The notes beneath the pieces are model-generated. The model was not told the DNA's origin, did not search any database, and saw only the letters and a program-made list of their open reading frames with translations. A program made the position numbers and the translations under genes. From an uncultured Oscillospiraceae bacterium (lineage in GTDB: Bacteria; Bacillota; Clostridia; Oscillospirales; Oscillospiraceae), in contig CAKTHW010000049.1 in the NCBI GenBank assembly GCA_934565425.1, positions 1 to 11,004 of the forward strand: 11,004 nucleotides of DNA, in the 5' to 3' direction. Position 1 is the first letter of the stretch, and each line of letters opens with the position of its first letter. Positions 1-6,442 of the stretch are shown here, piece by piece.

Positions 1-65
1 AAGAAGAAGAAAAGAAAGACCACGCTTGCCGCTTTGAAAAGCTCGGCAAAGACCTGATTAAGTAA
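1..65 (+). CDS. 3' end of an unidentified gene, possibly the NfnA/GltB-like partner subunit (partial)
   Basis: Only the last 20 codons are inside the window, read in the frame starting at base 3 and stopping at TAA 63-65. They encode a charged tail (EEEKKDHACRFEKLGKDLIK). The stop lies 22 nt before the gltA/nfnB start and no terminator separates them, so the two genes are probably co-transcribed. In Clostridia the gene directly upstream of this gltA type is normally the FAD/NAD-binding 'sulfide/dihydroorotate dehydrogenase-like' subunit (NfnA, GltB-like). That identity is inferred from gene order only; the visible tail is too short to recognise a family. The other two frames also hit stops early (bases 34-36 and 55-57), so the frame choice rests on the position of the stop and the plausible codon use. 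Confidence 0.5.
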   Translation, partial: EEEKKDHACRFEKLGKDLIK

Positions 66-87
66 GGAAGAAAGGAGACGCATTATT

Positions 88-1485
88 ATGCCGAATATGA
101 GCCCGAAAAAGAACCCGATGCCTTCTCAGGATCCCCACGTTCGTAACAAGAACTACCTGGAAGTTGCTACTGGTTATACTGTAGAAATGGCACAGGACGA
201 AGCTGCCCGCTGCCTGAACTGCAAGCATATGCCCTGCGTATCTGGCTGCCCCGTTAACGTCAAGATCCCCGACTTCATCGCTAAGATCGTGGAAGGCGAT
301 TTTGAAGGTGCTTACCAGGTTATCTCCTCCACCAACGCTCTGCCCGCAATCTCCGGTCGTGTCTGTCCTCAGGAGAACCAGTGCGAAAGCAAGTGCGTCC
401 GTGGCATCAAGACCGAGCCCGTGGGCATCGGTCGTCTGGAACGTTTCGTTGCCGACTGGCATCGTGAAAACGTGGAAGACAAGATCGAAAAGCCCGCTTC
501 CAACGGCAAGAAGGTCGCTGTCGCCGGTTCTGGCCCCTCCAGCCTGACCTGTGCTGCTGACCTGGCAAAGCTGGGTTATGAAGTCACCGTTTTCGAGGCA
601 TTCCATGTCGCTGGTGGCGTTCTGGTTTATGGTATCCCCGAATTCCGTCTGCCCAAGGCAATCGTGGCTGGCGAAGTCGAAAAGCTGAAGAAGCTGGGCG
701 TTACCGTCATGACCGACATCCTGATCGGCAAGACCATCTCCATCGACGAACTGTTCGATGAATACGGCTTTGACGCAGTATTCGTGGGCACCGGCGCTGG
801 CCTGCCCATGTTCATGAAGATCCCCGGCGAAGGTCTGGATGGCGTTTACTCCGCTAACGAATACCTGACCCGTCTGAACCTGATGAAGGCTTACGATCCC
901 GAATACGATACTCCTATTACTAAGGGCAACGCTGTCGCTATCGTTGGCGGCGGTAACGTGGCAATGGACGCCAGCCGTTGGGCAAAGCGTCTGGGTGCTG
1001 AGCATGTCTATGTCGTCTATCGTCGTGGCATGGAAGAACTGCCTGCTCGTAAGGAAGAAGTCGAACACGCAATCGAGGAAGAAATCGAATTCAAGACTCT
1101 GTGCAACCCCGTTGCAGTCATCGAAGACGAAAAGAACCCCGGTCATGTCGGCGCAATCCGTTGCATCAAGATGGAACTGGGCGAACCCGACGCTTCTGGC
1201 CGTCGTTCCCCCAAGGCTGTCCCCGGCAGCGAATTCGACCTGCCTGTTGACACCGTCATCATGTCCCTGGGCACCAGCCCCAACCCCCTGATCCGCTCCA
1301 CCACTCCTGGTCTGGAAGCAAACCGCAAGGGTTGCCTGCTGGTCGGTGAGGACGAAGTCACCACCACCCGCGAAGGCGTCTTCGCTGGCGGCGACGCTGT
1401 CACTGGTGCTGCTACCGTTATCCTGGCAATGGGCGCCGGCAAGAAGGCTGCTGCTGCCATCGATAAGTATCTGCAGAACAAGTAA
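88..1485 (+). CDS. gltA: NADPH-dependent glutamate synthase small-subunit-like / NfnB-type Fe-S flavoprotein oxidoreductase
   Basis: This 465-aa cytoplasmic flavoprotein belongs to the glutamate synthase beta-subunit family, the usual clostridial length. The N-terminal half binds Fe-S clusters: Cys 42, 45, 50 and 54 (CLNCKHMPCVSGC), then Cys 93, 99 and 103. A Rossmann FAD site follows at about 143-170 (AGSGPSS), an NAD(P)H site at about 284-310 (IVGGGNVAMDASRWAKRLG), and the family's C-terminal VFAGGD motif at 431-436. Family members transfer electrons between NAD(P)H, FAD and Fe-S centres. With an NfnA partner they form the NADH-dependent ferredoxin:NADP+ oxidoreductase (Nfn), which bifurcates electrons; alone, homologues are annotated as glutamate synthase. 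The upstream partial gene fits an Nfn pair, but sequence alone does not decide between the roles. The ATG at 88 follows AGGAG at 73-77; the next ATG (97) is much farther from it. Codon choice is strongly biased to GCT/GCA, CGT and ATC, unlike the GCC/CGC/CGG-rich genes downstream, which suggests very high expression. Confidence 0.9.
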   Translation: MPNMSPKKNPMPSQDPHVRNKNYLEVATGYTVEMAQDEAARCLNCKHMPCVSGCPVNVKIPDFIAKIVEGDFEGAYQVISSTNALPAISGRVCPQENQCESKCVRGIKTEPVGIGRLERFVADWHRENVEDKIEKPASNGKKVAVAGSGPSSLTCAADLAKLGYEVTVFEAFHVAGGVLVYGIPEFRLPKAIVAGEVEKLKKLGVTVMTDILIGKTISIDELFDEYGFDAVFVGTGAGLPMFMKIPGEGLDGVYSANEYLTRLNLMKAYDPEYDTPITKGNAVAIVGGGNVAMDASRWAKRLGAEHVYVVYRRGMEELPARKEEVEHAIEEEIEFKTLCNPVAVIEDEKNPGHVGAIRCIKMELGEPDASGRRSPKAVPGSEFDLPVDTVIMSLGTSPNPLIRSTTPGLEANRKGCLLVGEDEVTTTREGVFAGGDAVTGAATVILAMGAGKKAAAAIDKYLQNK

Positions 1486-1546
1486 TCTGACTGCGTTACA
1501 TCATTCATAAATTGTCTGCTTTGCAGGCAGTTTGAATCACCGAACT

Positions 1547-1579
1547 AAAACGGCATAGCCCTCGTGGCTATGCCGTTTT
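1547..1579 (+). terminator. Rho-independent terminator of the gltA transcript
   Basis: A perfect 14-bp inverted repeat (AAAACGGCATAGCC, loop CTCGT, then its complement) ends in TTTT and a T-rich stretch. It starts about 60 nt after the gltA stop. Its A-run upstream and T-run downstream make it able to work on both strands. It leaves only 44 nt before feoA, so feoA needs either a promoter inside or just after it, or read-through. Confidence 0.92.
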
Positions 1580-1610
1580 CCTTTCATTTGTTTAGAGATA
1601 GTGGAATATT

Positions 1611-1616
1611 GAGGAG
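1611..1616 (+). promoter_or_regulatory. Ribosome binding site fixing the feoA start
   Basis: GAGGAG lies 7 nt before the ATG at 1624. It rules out the in-frame ATG at 1564, which lies inside the terminator hairpin and has no ribosome binding site. No convincing -35/-10 pair or Fur-like box was found between the terminator and this site. Confidence 0.75.
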
Positions 1617-1623
1617 TGAGAGG

Positions 1624-1845
1624 ATGACACTAAATTTCGGGCGCGCCAACGAGACCTACCGTGTGGAAGCCCTGGACCTGCCGCCGAAGGTGGCCAAGCG
1701 GTTAGAGGCGCTTGGGATGGTCCAGGAGACGGAGGTGGAAGTGATGCGCGTCAAACCGAGGGGAGCTATGATCGTCAAAGTGCGTGGCACGCGCTTTGCC
1801 ATCGGCCAGGGCATTTCCTCCCATATCCATATAAGGGGGGATTGA
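1624..1845 (+). CDS. feoA: FeoA, small cytosolic SH3-like protein of ferrous iron transport
   Basis: This 73-aa protein has the size and pattern of FeoA: a short beta-barrel with the typical LxxRLEALGM-like segment (KRLEALGMVQETEVEVM, about 23-39), then a basic PRGAMIVKVRGTRFAIG stretch and a terminal beta-strand. FeoA is a cytoplasmic partner of FeoB and is needed for Fe(II) uptake, probably through contact with FeoB's cytosolic part. The start chosen is the ATG at 1624, preceded by GAGGAG; the longer frame from 1564 would translate the terminator stem. The stop is separated from the feoB ATG by one base, and the G-rich end of feoA (1835-1840) doubles as the feoB ribosome binding site, so translation of the pair is probably coupled. 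No feoC follows. Confidence 0.9.
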   Translation: MTLNFGRANETYRVEALDLPPKVAKRLEALGMVQETEVEVMRVKPRGAMIVKVRGTRFAIGQGISSHIHIRGD

Positions 1846-1846
1846 C

Positions 1847-3880
1847 ATGGCACAGGATATTACCATTGCATTTATGGGGAACCCCAACTGCGGGAAAACG
1901 ACCCTGTTCAACGCCTACACCGGTGCCAACCTGAAGGTGGCCAACTGGCCAGGCGTCACCGTGGAACGAGTGGAAGGTGCCATTCGGGACCACGATATGA
2001 ATCTGCGCTTGGTGGACCTGCCCGGCACCTACAGCCTGACCTCTTACACCATGGAGGAGCAGGTGTCCCGCCAGTTTGTCATGGGGGACGAGGTGGACAT
2101 GATCATCAACGTGGTGGACGCATCGTCCTTGGAGCGCAGCCTGTATTTGACCTTGCAGCTGCTGGAGATCGGCAAACCGGTGGTGGTGGCGCTGAATATG
2201 ATGGACATCGTCCATAAACGGGGGATGGAGATCGACCTGCACCGCCTGCCGGAAATGTTGGGCGTGCCCACCATTCCCGTCTCCGGCCGCAGCCGTACCG
2301 GCCTGCAAACCCTCATGCACACAGCAGCCCACCACGCCCAGAGCGTGAAGCCGGACAAGCTCATCCACAACCATGGCGACCATGGCTTGGAGGACAAGCA
2401 CGACCAGTACGCCATGGTGTACAGCGAGCTGCTGGAGCATAAGATCGACATGCTCAGCGAACGGCTGGACAAGCGTTACCCTGACATTCAAAATACCCGT
2501 TGGGTTGCCATCAAACTGTTGGAGCAGGATACCGAAGTGATAAAAAAGTATCCTTTGGACTGCGCAGACATTTTGGATCGCAGCTATGAGACGGAGATCA
2601 TCAACGAAAAATACGCCTTTATCGAAGAAATGATCCATGAAGTCCTTTTCCGGCACGAGGAGAAGGAGGAGATGACCGATCGGGTGGATCGCATCTTGAC
2701 CCACCGTTGGTTTGGCCTGCCTATTTTCTTGTGCATCATGGCCTTTGTGTTCTTCCTGACGTTTTTCCTGGGCGACCGGCTCAGCGACGGGTTCCAAGTC
2801 CTGTTGACGGGGCTGTCTAACGGAACCACTCACCTGCTGCACTTGATGCACGTATCCGATGTGGTCGTTGCCCTAGTGGTAGATGGCGTCATCGCTGGTG
2901 TGGGCGGGATTCTGACCTTTTTGCCTAATATCTTTGTCCTCTTTCTGGCGCTGGCGCTGTTGGAGGACAGCGGTTATATGGCTCGTGTGGCCTATGTGAT
3001 GGATGGCATCATGGGAAAATTGGGGCTGTCCGGACGGGCGTTCTTGCCTATGGTGCTGGGATTCGGGTGCAGTGTTCCGGCCATTATGGCCTCCCGTGTG
3101 TTGGAAAACCCCAGAGACCGGTATAAGACCATGCTGGTCACCCCGTTCATGTCCTGTAGCGCTCGGCTGCCCATCTATGTGCTCTTTGCCAGCATTTTTT
3201 TTGGCAAGTACAAGATGTTCGTAGCCTACTCCCTCTACCTCATCGGTATCGTGGTGGCGCTGCTGGTCATGCTGGTGCTGCACATGGGCGATAAACACCA
3301 CGAGCCCAACGACCTGCTCATCGAGCTGCCTGAGTACAAGGCACCCAGCGCCCGCACCGTGGCCATCTACGTGTGGGAGAAGGTGAAGGACTACCTGACC
3401 AAGGCGGGTACCACCATCTTTGTGGCGTCCATCATCATGTGGCTCATCCTGAACTTCGGCGCAGGCGGCTACACCACCGAGATGAGCCAGAGCTACGGCG
3501 CCCTGCTGGGCAAGTGGCTCGTGCCCTTCTTCGCCCCCATCGGCCTGGGCTTCTGGCAGATCGCCGTGGCCTTGATCGCCGGCATCTCCGCCAAAGAGGT
3601 GGTGGTCTCCAGTACCGCCGTCCTGTTCGGCATCAATAACATCAACTCCACCCAGGGGATGCACGCCCTCAGCGGCGTACTCCAGGGCATGGGCTTTGGC
3701 GCACTGAACGCCTACTGCCTCATGATCTTCTGCCTGCTCTACGTCCCCTGCATCGCCACCCTGGCCACCATCCACAAGGAGTCCAGAAGCTGGAAGTGGA
3801 CAGGCCTGACCATCCTGTTCCAGATGGCCACCGCTTGGGTGCTGACCTTTGTGGTGTACCAGGTGGGGCTGTTGCTCTAA
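1847..3880 (+). CDS. feoB: FeoB, G-protein-coupled ferrous iron permease
   Basis: This 677-aa membrane protein imports Fe(II). The N-terminal cytosolic G domain carries all five GTPase motifs: G1 GNPNCGKT (11-18), G2 around T38 (GVTVE), G3 DLPG (57-60), G4 NMMD (117-120) and G5 SGR (146-148). A helical linker (guanine dissociation inhibitor-like) runs from about 170 to 280. From about residue 285 the protein is strongly hydrophobic, with many membrane segments. It includes the conserved Gate-type motifs GFGCSVPAIMASR (about 405-417) and CSARLPIYVLF (about 436-446), the latter with the Cys often linked to iron passage, and ISAKEVVVSS near 579. The length is typical of clostridial FeoB, with no truncation. 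It follows feoA by one base and is closed by the terminator at 3895. Codon use becomes more C-ending in roughly the last 190 codons, though the reading frame is unbroken. Confidence 0.96.
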   Translation: MAQDITIAFMGNPNCGKTTLFNAYTGANLKVANWPGVTVERVEGAIRDHDMNLRLVDLPGTYSLTSYTMEEQVSRQFVMGDEVDMIINVVDASSLERSLYLTLQLLEIGKPVVVALNMMDIVHKRGMEIDLHRLPEMLGVPTIPVSGRSRTGLQTLMHTAAHHAQSVKPDKLIHNHGDHGLEDKHDQYAMVYSELLEHKIDMLSERLDKRYPDIQNTRWVAIKLLEQDTEVIKKYPLDCADILDRSYETEIINEKYAFIEEMIHEVLFRHEEKEEMTDRVDRILTHRWFGLPIFLCIMAFVFFLTFFLGDRLSDGFQVLLTGLSNGTTHLLHLMHVSDVVVALVVDGVIAGVGGILTFLPNIFVLFLALALLEDSGYMARVAYVMDGIMGKLGLSGRAFLPMVLGFGCSVPAIMASRVLENPRDRYKTMLVTPFMSCSARLPIYVLFASIFFGKYKMFVAYSLYLIGIVVALLVMLVLHMGDKHHEPNDLLIELPEYKAPSARTVAIYVWEKVKDYLTKAGTTIFVASIIMWLILNFGAGGYTTEMSQSYGALLGKWLVPFFAPIGLGFWQIAVALIAGISAKEVVVSSTAVLFGINNINSTQGMHALSGVLQGMGFGALNAYCLMIFCLLYVPCIATLATIHKESRSWKWTGLTILFQMATAWVLTFVVYQVGLLL

Positions 3881-3894
3881 GAATGTGGAATCAG

Positions 3895-3935
3895 AAAATG
3901 CGAAAGAATCTTTTTGAGATTCTTTCGCATTTTTT
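3895..3935. terminator. Bidirectional terminator between feoB and the convergent acetyltransferase gene
   Basis: A perfect 16-bp inverted repeat (AAAATGCGAAAGAATC, loop TTTTTGA, then its complement) is followed by Ts on the plus strand and by TTTT on the minus strand. It sits 14 nt after the feoB stop and just past the stop of the minus-strand acetyltransferase gene, so it probably ends both transcripts. Confidence 0.92.
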
Positions 3936-3953
3936 CGCTTTTGATGCGCTGGA

Positions 3954-4511
3954 TCAAATATCATACCGATAGCGCAGGACATTTTCCTGTTCCGCATCGT
4001 ATGTTTGCAGATATTCCTCTAAAATCTTGTGGCTTTCCTCTGTGCCAATTTCCGCTGTCATACGCTTCAACTCTTCCAGCATGAGGTCACCTTCATCCTC
4101 TAAACGATAGGCTCCCAGCTTTTCCATTGTTCTCTGGCTGGCTCGGTTGTAGCCTTTGACACGCAACAGATAGTATTCCACAGGATGCGCTGCTGCATAT
4201 TCTCTTGCAGCAATCTGCAGCGCTTCCGCGCCAATCCCGTGTCCTTGGTAGTTGGGGAGGAGCGCAATGCCCAGCTCAGGGATCGTGGTGTCGATCTGCT
4301 TGATGGCGACGTATCCGATGTAGTGGTTGTCTGGGACAGTGAGGAGACTCAGAATGAGCGTATTCTCAGAAGAAATGGACAGAAAGATAGACTGAAATTG
4401 TGCGTCGTTGGTGATCTGTATGCCGCTTTCTGCTTCGACGAGCTGCAAATAGGCCGGGTGGTCGGCGCTCGTCATTTCACGCATGAGAAAGCGTTCCGTT
4501 TGTGTTGCCAT
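3954..4511 (-). CDS. GNAT-family N-acetyltransferase
   Basis: This 185-aa protein has the GNAT fold layout. The acetyl-CoA pyrophosphate-binding motif A appears as LGIALLPNYQGHGIG (80-94, with the Q-x-x-G-x-G core at 89-94), and motif B as NRASQRTMEKLGA (122-134). Family members transfer an acetyl group from acetyl-CoA to an amine on a small molecule, peptide or protein; the substrate cannot be told from the sequence. The start taken is the ATG at 4511, with AAAGGA upstream at about 12 nt, a slightly long spacing. An in-frame TTG at 4532 would add seven residues but has no ribosome binding site. The gene is antisense to its neighbours and lies between feoB and the Cys-rich Feo peptide. Its C-terminal 35 residues are acidic and beyond the GNAT core. 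Confidence 0.85.
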   Translation of the reverse strand: MATQTERFLMREMTSADHPAYLQLVEAESGIQITNDAQFQSIFLSISSENTLILSLLTVPDNHYIGYVAIKQIDTTIPELGIALLPNYQGHGIGAEALQIAAREYAAAHPVEYYLLRVKGYNRASQRTMEKLGAYRLEDEGDLMLEELKRMTAEIGTEESHKILEEYLQTYDAEQENVLRYRYDI

Positions 4512-4578
4512 TTGATATCGCCGTCCTTTCAACTGCGGTCAAGGTGTGTTGCGGAGCGGTTCTTGCTCAGATGACAAC

Positions 4579-4607
4579 ATGATACATTTTTTTCCGAGGA
4601 AATACAA
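4579..4607 (-). promoter_or_regulatory. Candidate SigA promoter for the acetyltransferase gene
   Basis: On the minus strand TTGTAT (4607-4602) is followed after 17 nt by TATCAT (4584-4579). The -10 has one mismatch to TATAAT; the -35 is weak. It would give a leader of about 60 nt before the ATG at 4511. No other pair in this region looks better. Confidence 0.4.
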
Positions 4608-4680
4608 GAAATTTTGCTGTAAAAAGGGGGCATCCTTCCATGAAACACGCACTGCCCAGCACAAAATCCGAAAGATGGTA

Positions 4681-4709
4681 TTGTGTTGCGGGAAAGAATC
4701 CAGTACAAT
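4681..4709 (+). promoter_or_regulatory. SigA-type promoter for the Cys-rich peptide gene
   Basis: TTGTGT (4681-4686), a 17-nt spacer and TACAAT (4704-4709) form a good vegetative promoter about 40 nt before the ATG at 4750. The candidate operator at 4703-4723 covers its -10 and the expected start of transcription. Confidence 0.65.
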
Positions 4710-4723
4710 AGAATATACTGTAC
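4703..4723. promoter_or_regulatory. Imperfect palindrome over the -10: candidate repressor operator
   Basis: This is a 21-bp imperfect palindrome with perfect outer arms GTACA and TGTAC; 8 of 10 base pairs match around the central A at 4713. It overlaps the TACAAT -10 and the likely +1, where a repressor would block RNA polymerase. It drives a putative iron-transport accessory gene, so a metal-responsive repressor (Fur or DtxR type) is a reasonable inference. The sequence is not a clear match to the classic Fur 19-mer. Confidence 0.35.
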
Positions 4724-4749
4724 GAAAACAGAAAGGGGAGGTGAGCGCT

Positions 4750-4893
4750 ATGGTCGCGACCATCCTCATCGCCGCAGCGCTGGTGGGCTACAGTATTTTT
4801 GTGGTCGTCCGGAAGATCCAGCGGAGAAAAAACGGCTGCGGCGGTTGCTGCGGCTGTGGCCGCGGGACCCGCCAGGAGCGCAAAAAACTTTGA
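4750..4893 (+). CDS. FeoB-associated Cys-rich membrane peptide
   Basis: This 47-aa single-pass peptide has a short hydrophobic N-terminus (VATILIAAALVGYSIFVVV, about residues 2-20), a basic stretch (RKIQRRKNG) and a Cys-rich tail with four cysteines in seven positions (CGGCCGC, about residues 29-35), ending in charged residues. This plan (membrane anchor, basic linker, clustered Gly/Cys) is that of the 'FeoB-associated Cys-rich membrane protein' family, which usually follows feoB directly in Bacillota; the family may take part in Fe(II) handling at the membrane, but its biochemistry is unknown. The start is supported by a very strong GGGGAGGTG (4735-4743) 6 nt before the ATG; a 115-aa in-frame extension from 4546 runs through the promoter and is not believed. 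Here the gene is cut off from feoB by about 870 nt and an antisense gene, has its own promoter, and sits just before glmM. Confidence 0.78.
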   Translation: MVATILIAAALVGYSIFVVVRKIQRRKNGCGGCCGCGRGTRQERKKL

Positions 4894-4900
4894 ATTGGTA

Positions 4901-4929
4901 TTGCGCTGGAAGGCGGTATCTGATACAAT
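4901..4929 (+). promoter_or_regulatory. SigA promoter of glmM
   Basis: TTGCGC (4901-4906), a 17-nt spacer and TACAAT (4924-4929) with an extended -10 (TGA just before it) lie between the peptide gene stop and glmM. No terminator hairpin separates the two genes, so glmM may also receive read-through from the upstream promoter. The leader would be about 35 nt. No glmS-type ribozyme or other riboswitch fits into it. Confidence 0.6.
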
Positions 4930-4971
4930 TTAAGTTGACTTTTATGCACGGAATACAGGAGGTGCGCAAGT

Positions 4972-6318
4972 ATGGGAAAATATTTTGGTACGGATGGATT
5001 CCGTGGTGAAGCCAATGTGAACCTGATGCCGGAACACGCCTATCGGGTGGGCCGCTTCTTAGGCTGGTACTTCCGGAAGGAAGGCCAGGAGTGCCGGATC
5101 GTCATCGGCAAGGACACCCGCCGTTCCGGCTATATGCTGGAGTACGCCCTGTCCGCCGGCGTGACCGCCTCTGGCGCCAACGCTTACCTGCTCCACGTGA
5201 CCACCACGCCCAGCGTGTCCTATATCGCCCGGTCGGAACGGTTCGACTGCGGCATTATGATCTCCGCCAGCCATAACCCCTTCTACGACAACGGCATCAA
5301 GCTGCTCAACGGCAAAGGGGAGAAGATGGAGCAGAGCATCATCGACAAGATCGAAGCCTATCTGGACAGTCCGGAGGAGGAGCTGCCTCGCGCCACCAAG
5401 GACCAGATTGGCCGGACCATCGACTACACCGAAGGCCGCAACCGCTACATGGGCTACCTCATCTCCCAGGCGGTCTACTCCCTCCGCGGCCTGGAGATCG
5501 GCCTGGACTGCGCCAACGGCAGCGCCTACCGCATCGCTCCTGGCATCTTCAACGCCCTGGGCGCGGAGACCCACGTGATGAACGCGGATCCGGACGGCGC
5601 CAACATCAACCGGGACTGCGGCTCCACCCACTTGGAGGGGTTGCAGAAGTTCGTGGTGGAGAACCACTTGGACATGGGCTTCGCCTTCGACGGGGATGCC
5701 GACCGCTGCCTGGCCGTGGACGAGAAGGGCAACGTCATCAACGGCGACCTCATTTTGTATATTTACGGCCGTTATATGAAGGAGCGGGGCAAGCTGCTGA
5801 ACAACACCATCGTCACCACCGTCATGTCCAACCTGGGGCTGTACAAGGCGCTGGATGAGATCGGCGTGAACTACGTCCAGACCGCTGTGGGCGATAAGTA
5901 CGTGTACGAGGAGATGATGAATCACGGCCACCGCATCGGCGGCGAGCAGTCCGGTCACATCATCTTCAGTAAGTACGCCAACACCGGCGATGGCATCCTG
6001 ACAGCACTGAAGCTGGTACAGGTAGTGCTGGATCGGAAAAAGACCTTGAGCCAGCTGGCAGAGCCGGTGAAGATCTACCCCCAGGTGCTGAAGAATATTC
6101 GGGTCACCGACAAGACCCAGGCGCAGAATGATCCGGAAGTAAAAGCCGCCGTGGCCAAAGCGGCGGCAGAGCTGGGAGATTCCGGCCGCATCCTCCTGCG
6201 AGAGAGCGGCACGGAACCGCTGGTGCGGGTCATGGTGGAAGCAGAGAGCACCGAGACCTGTGAGCGCATCGTGGACGAGATCATTGCACTCATCAAGGCG
6301 CGTGGCTACGAGGCATAA
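4972..6318 (+). CDS. glmM: Phosphoglucosamine mutase
   Basis: This 448-aa cytosolic enzyme interconverts glucosamine-6-phosphate and glucosamine-1-phosphate, the second step toward UDP-GlcNAc for peptidoglycan. It has the full alpha-D-phosphohexomutase set: the N-terminal KYFGTDGFRG; the catalytic phosphoserine loop SASHNP (98-103, Ser100); the metal-binding DGDADR (240-245, Asp 240, 242 and 244); the sugar-binding GGEQSGH (323-329); and the phosphate-binding RESGTEPLVRVM (410-421). The FYDNGIK after SASHNP matches GlmM rather than phosphomannomutase/phosphoglucomutase. Length is normal. The start ATG has an ideal AGGAGGTG (4957-4964) 7 nt upstream. A promoter lies about 45 nt before it, and the gene is followed by a terminator at 6405. 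It has no glmS or cell-wall neighbours here. Confidence 0.96.
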   Translation: MGKYFGTDGFRGEANVNLMPEHAYRVGRFLGWYFRKEGQECRIVIGKDTRRSGYMLEYALSAGVTASGANAYLLHVTTTPSVSYIARSERFDCGIMISASHNPFYDNGIKLLNGKGEKMEQSIIDKIEAYLDSPEEELPRATKDQIGRTIDYTEGRNRYMGYLISQAVYSLRGLEIGLDCANGSAYRIAPGIFNALGAETHVMNADPDGANINRDCGSTHLEGLQKFVVENHLDMGFAFDGDADRCLAVDEKGNVINGDLILYIYGRYMKERGKLLNNTIVTTVMSNLGLYKALDEIGVNYVQTAVGDKYVYEEMMNHGHRIGGEQSGHIIFSKYANTGDGILTALKLVQVVLDRKKTLSQLAEPVKIYPQVLKNIRVTDKTQAQNDPEVKAAVAKAAAELGDSGRILLRESGTEPLVRVMVEAESTETCERIVDEIIALIKARGYEA

Positions 6319-6372
6319 CCCAATATGAGTATAGCTATCTCAAACGAAAAGCGATTGCAAAGTCTCACAGAG

Positions 6373-6391
6373 TTCCGGCGGGACGCCGGAA
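6373..6391. repeat. GC-rich perfect hairpin after glmM
   Basis: TTCCGGCG, loop GGA, CGCCGGAA: an 8-bp perfect stem followed by As, not Ts. It therefore does not look like a plus-strand terminator. It lies between the glmM stop and the real terminator and may protect the mRNA 3' end, or be part of an intergenic palindromic repeat. Confidence 0.6.
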
Positions 6392-6404
6392 AAAATGAAA
6401 TTTG

Positions 6405-6435
6405 AAAAAACTGGCGACATGCGCGTCAGTTTTTT
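6405..6435 (+). terminator. Rho-independent terminator of glmM
   Basis: AAAAAACTG and CAGTTTTTT form a perfect 9-bp stem, with further CG pairing inside around the loop GCGACATGCGCGT. The 3' arm ends in the T-run. It lies about 85 nt downstream of the glmM stop. The A-run on the other side also makes it usable on the minus strand. Confidence 0.85.
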
Positions 6436-6442
6436 CTCCTAT

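Noticed and set aside
58..1146. A 362-aa minus-strand reading frame opposite gltA
   Set aside because: It is a shadow of gltA: low-complexity composition, no domain and no ribosome binding site, while the plus strand carries intact family motifs.
1564..1623. Extended start of feoA at the ATG at 1564
   Set aside because: This part lies in the terminator hairpin and has no ribosome binding site; the ATG at 1624 with GAGGAG gives a normal-length FeoA.
1775..3997. Two long minus-strand frames (358 and 374 aa) opposite feoB
   Set aside because: They are His/Gln-rich shadows of feoB codons with no recognisable domain; feoB on the plus strand has all five G motifs and the membrane domain.
4546..4749. 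N-terminal extension of the Cys-rich peptide (115-aa frame)
   Set aside because: It would be translated across the promoter and the palindrome; the strong ribosome binding site points to the ATG at 4750.
4894..4971. A glmS-type ribozyme or other riboswitch before glmM
   Set aside because: The leader after the mapped promoter is about 35 nt, too short for one, and glmS ribozymes sit before glmS, not glmM.
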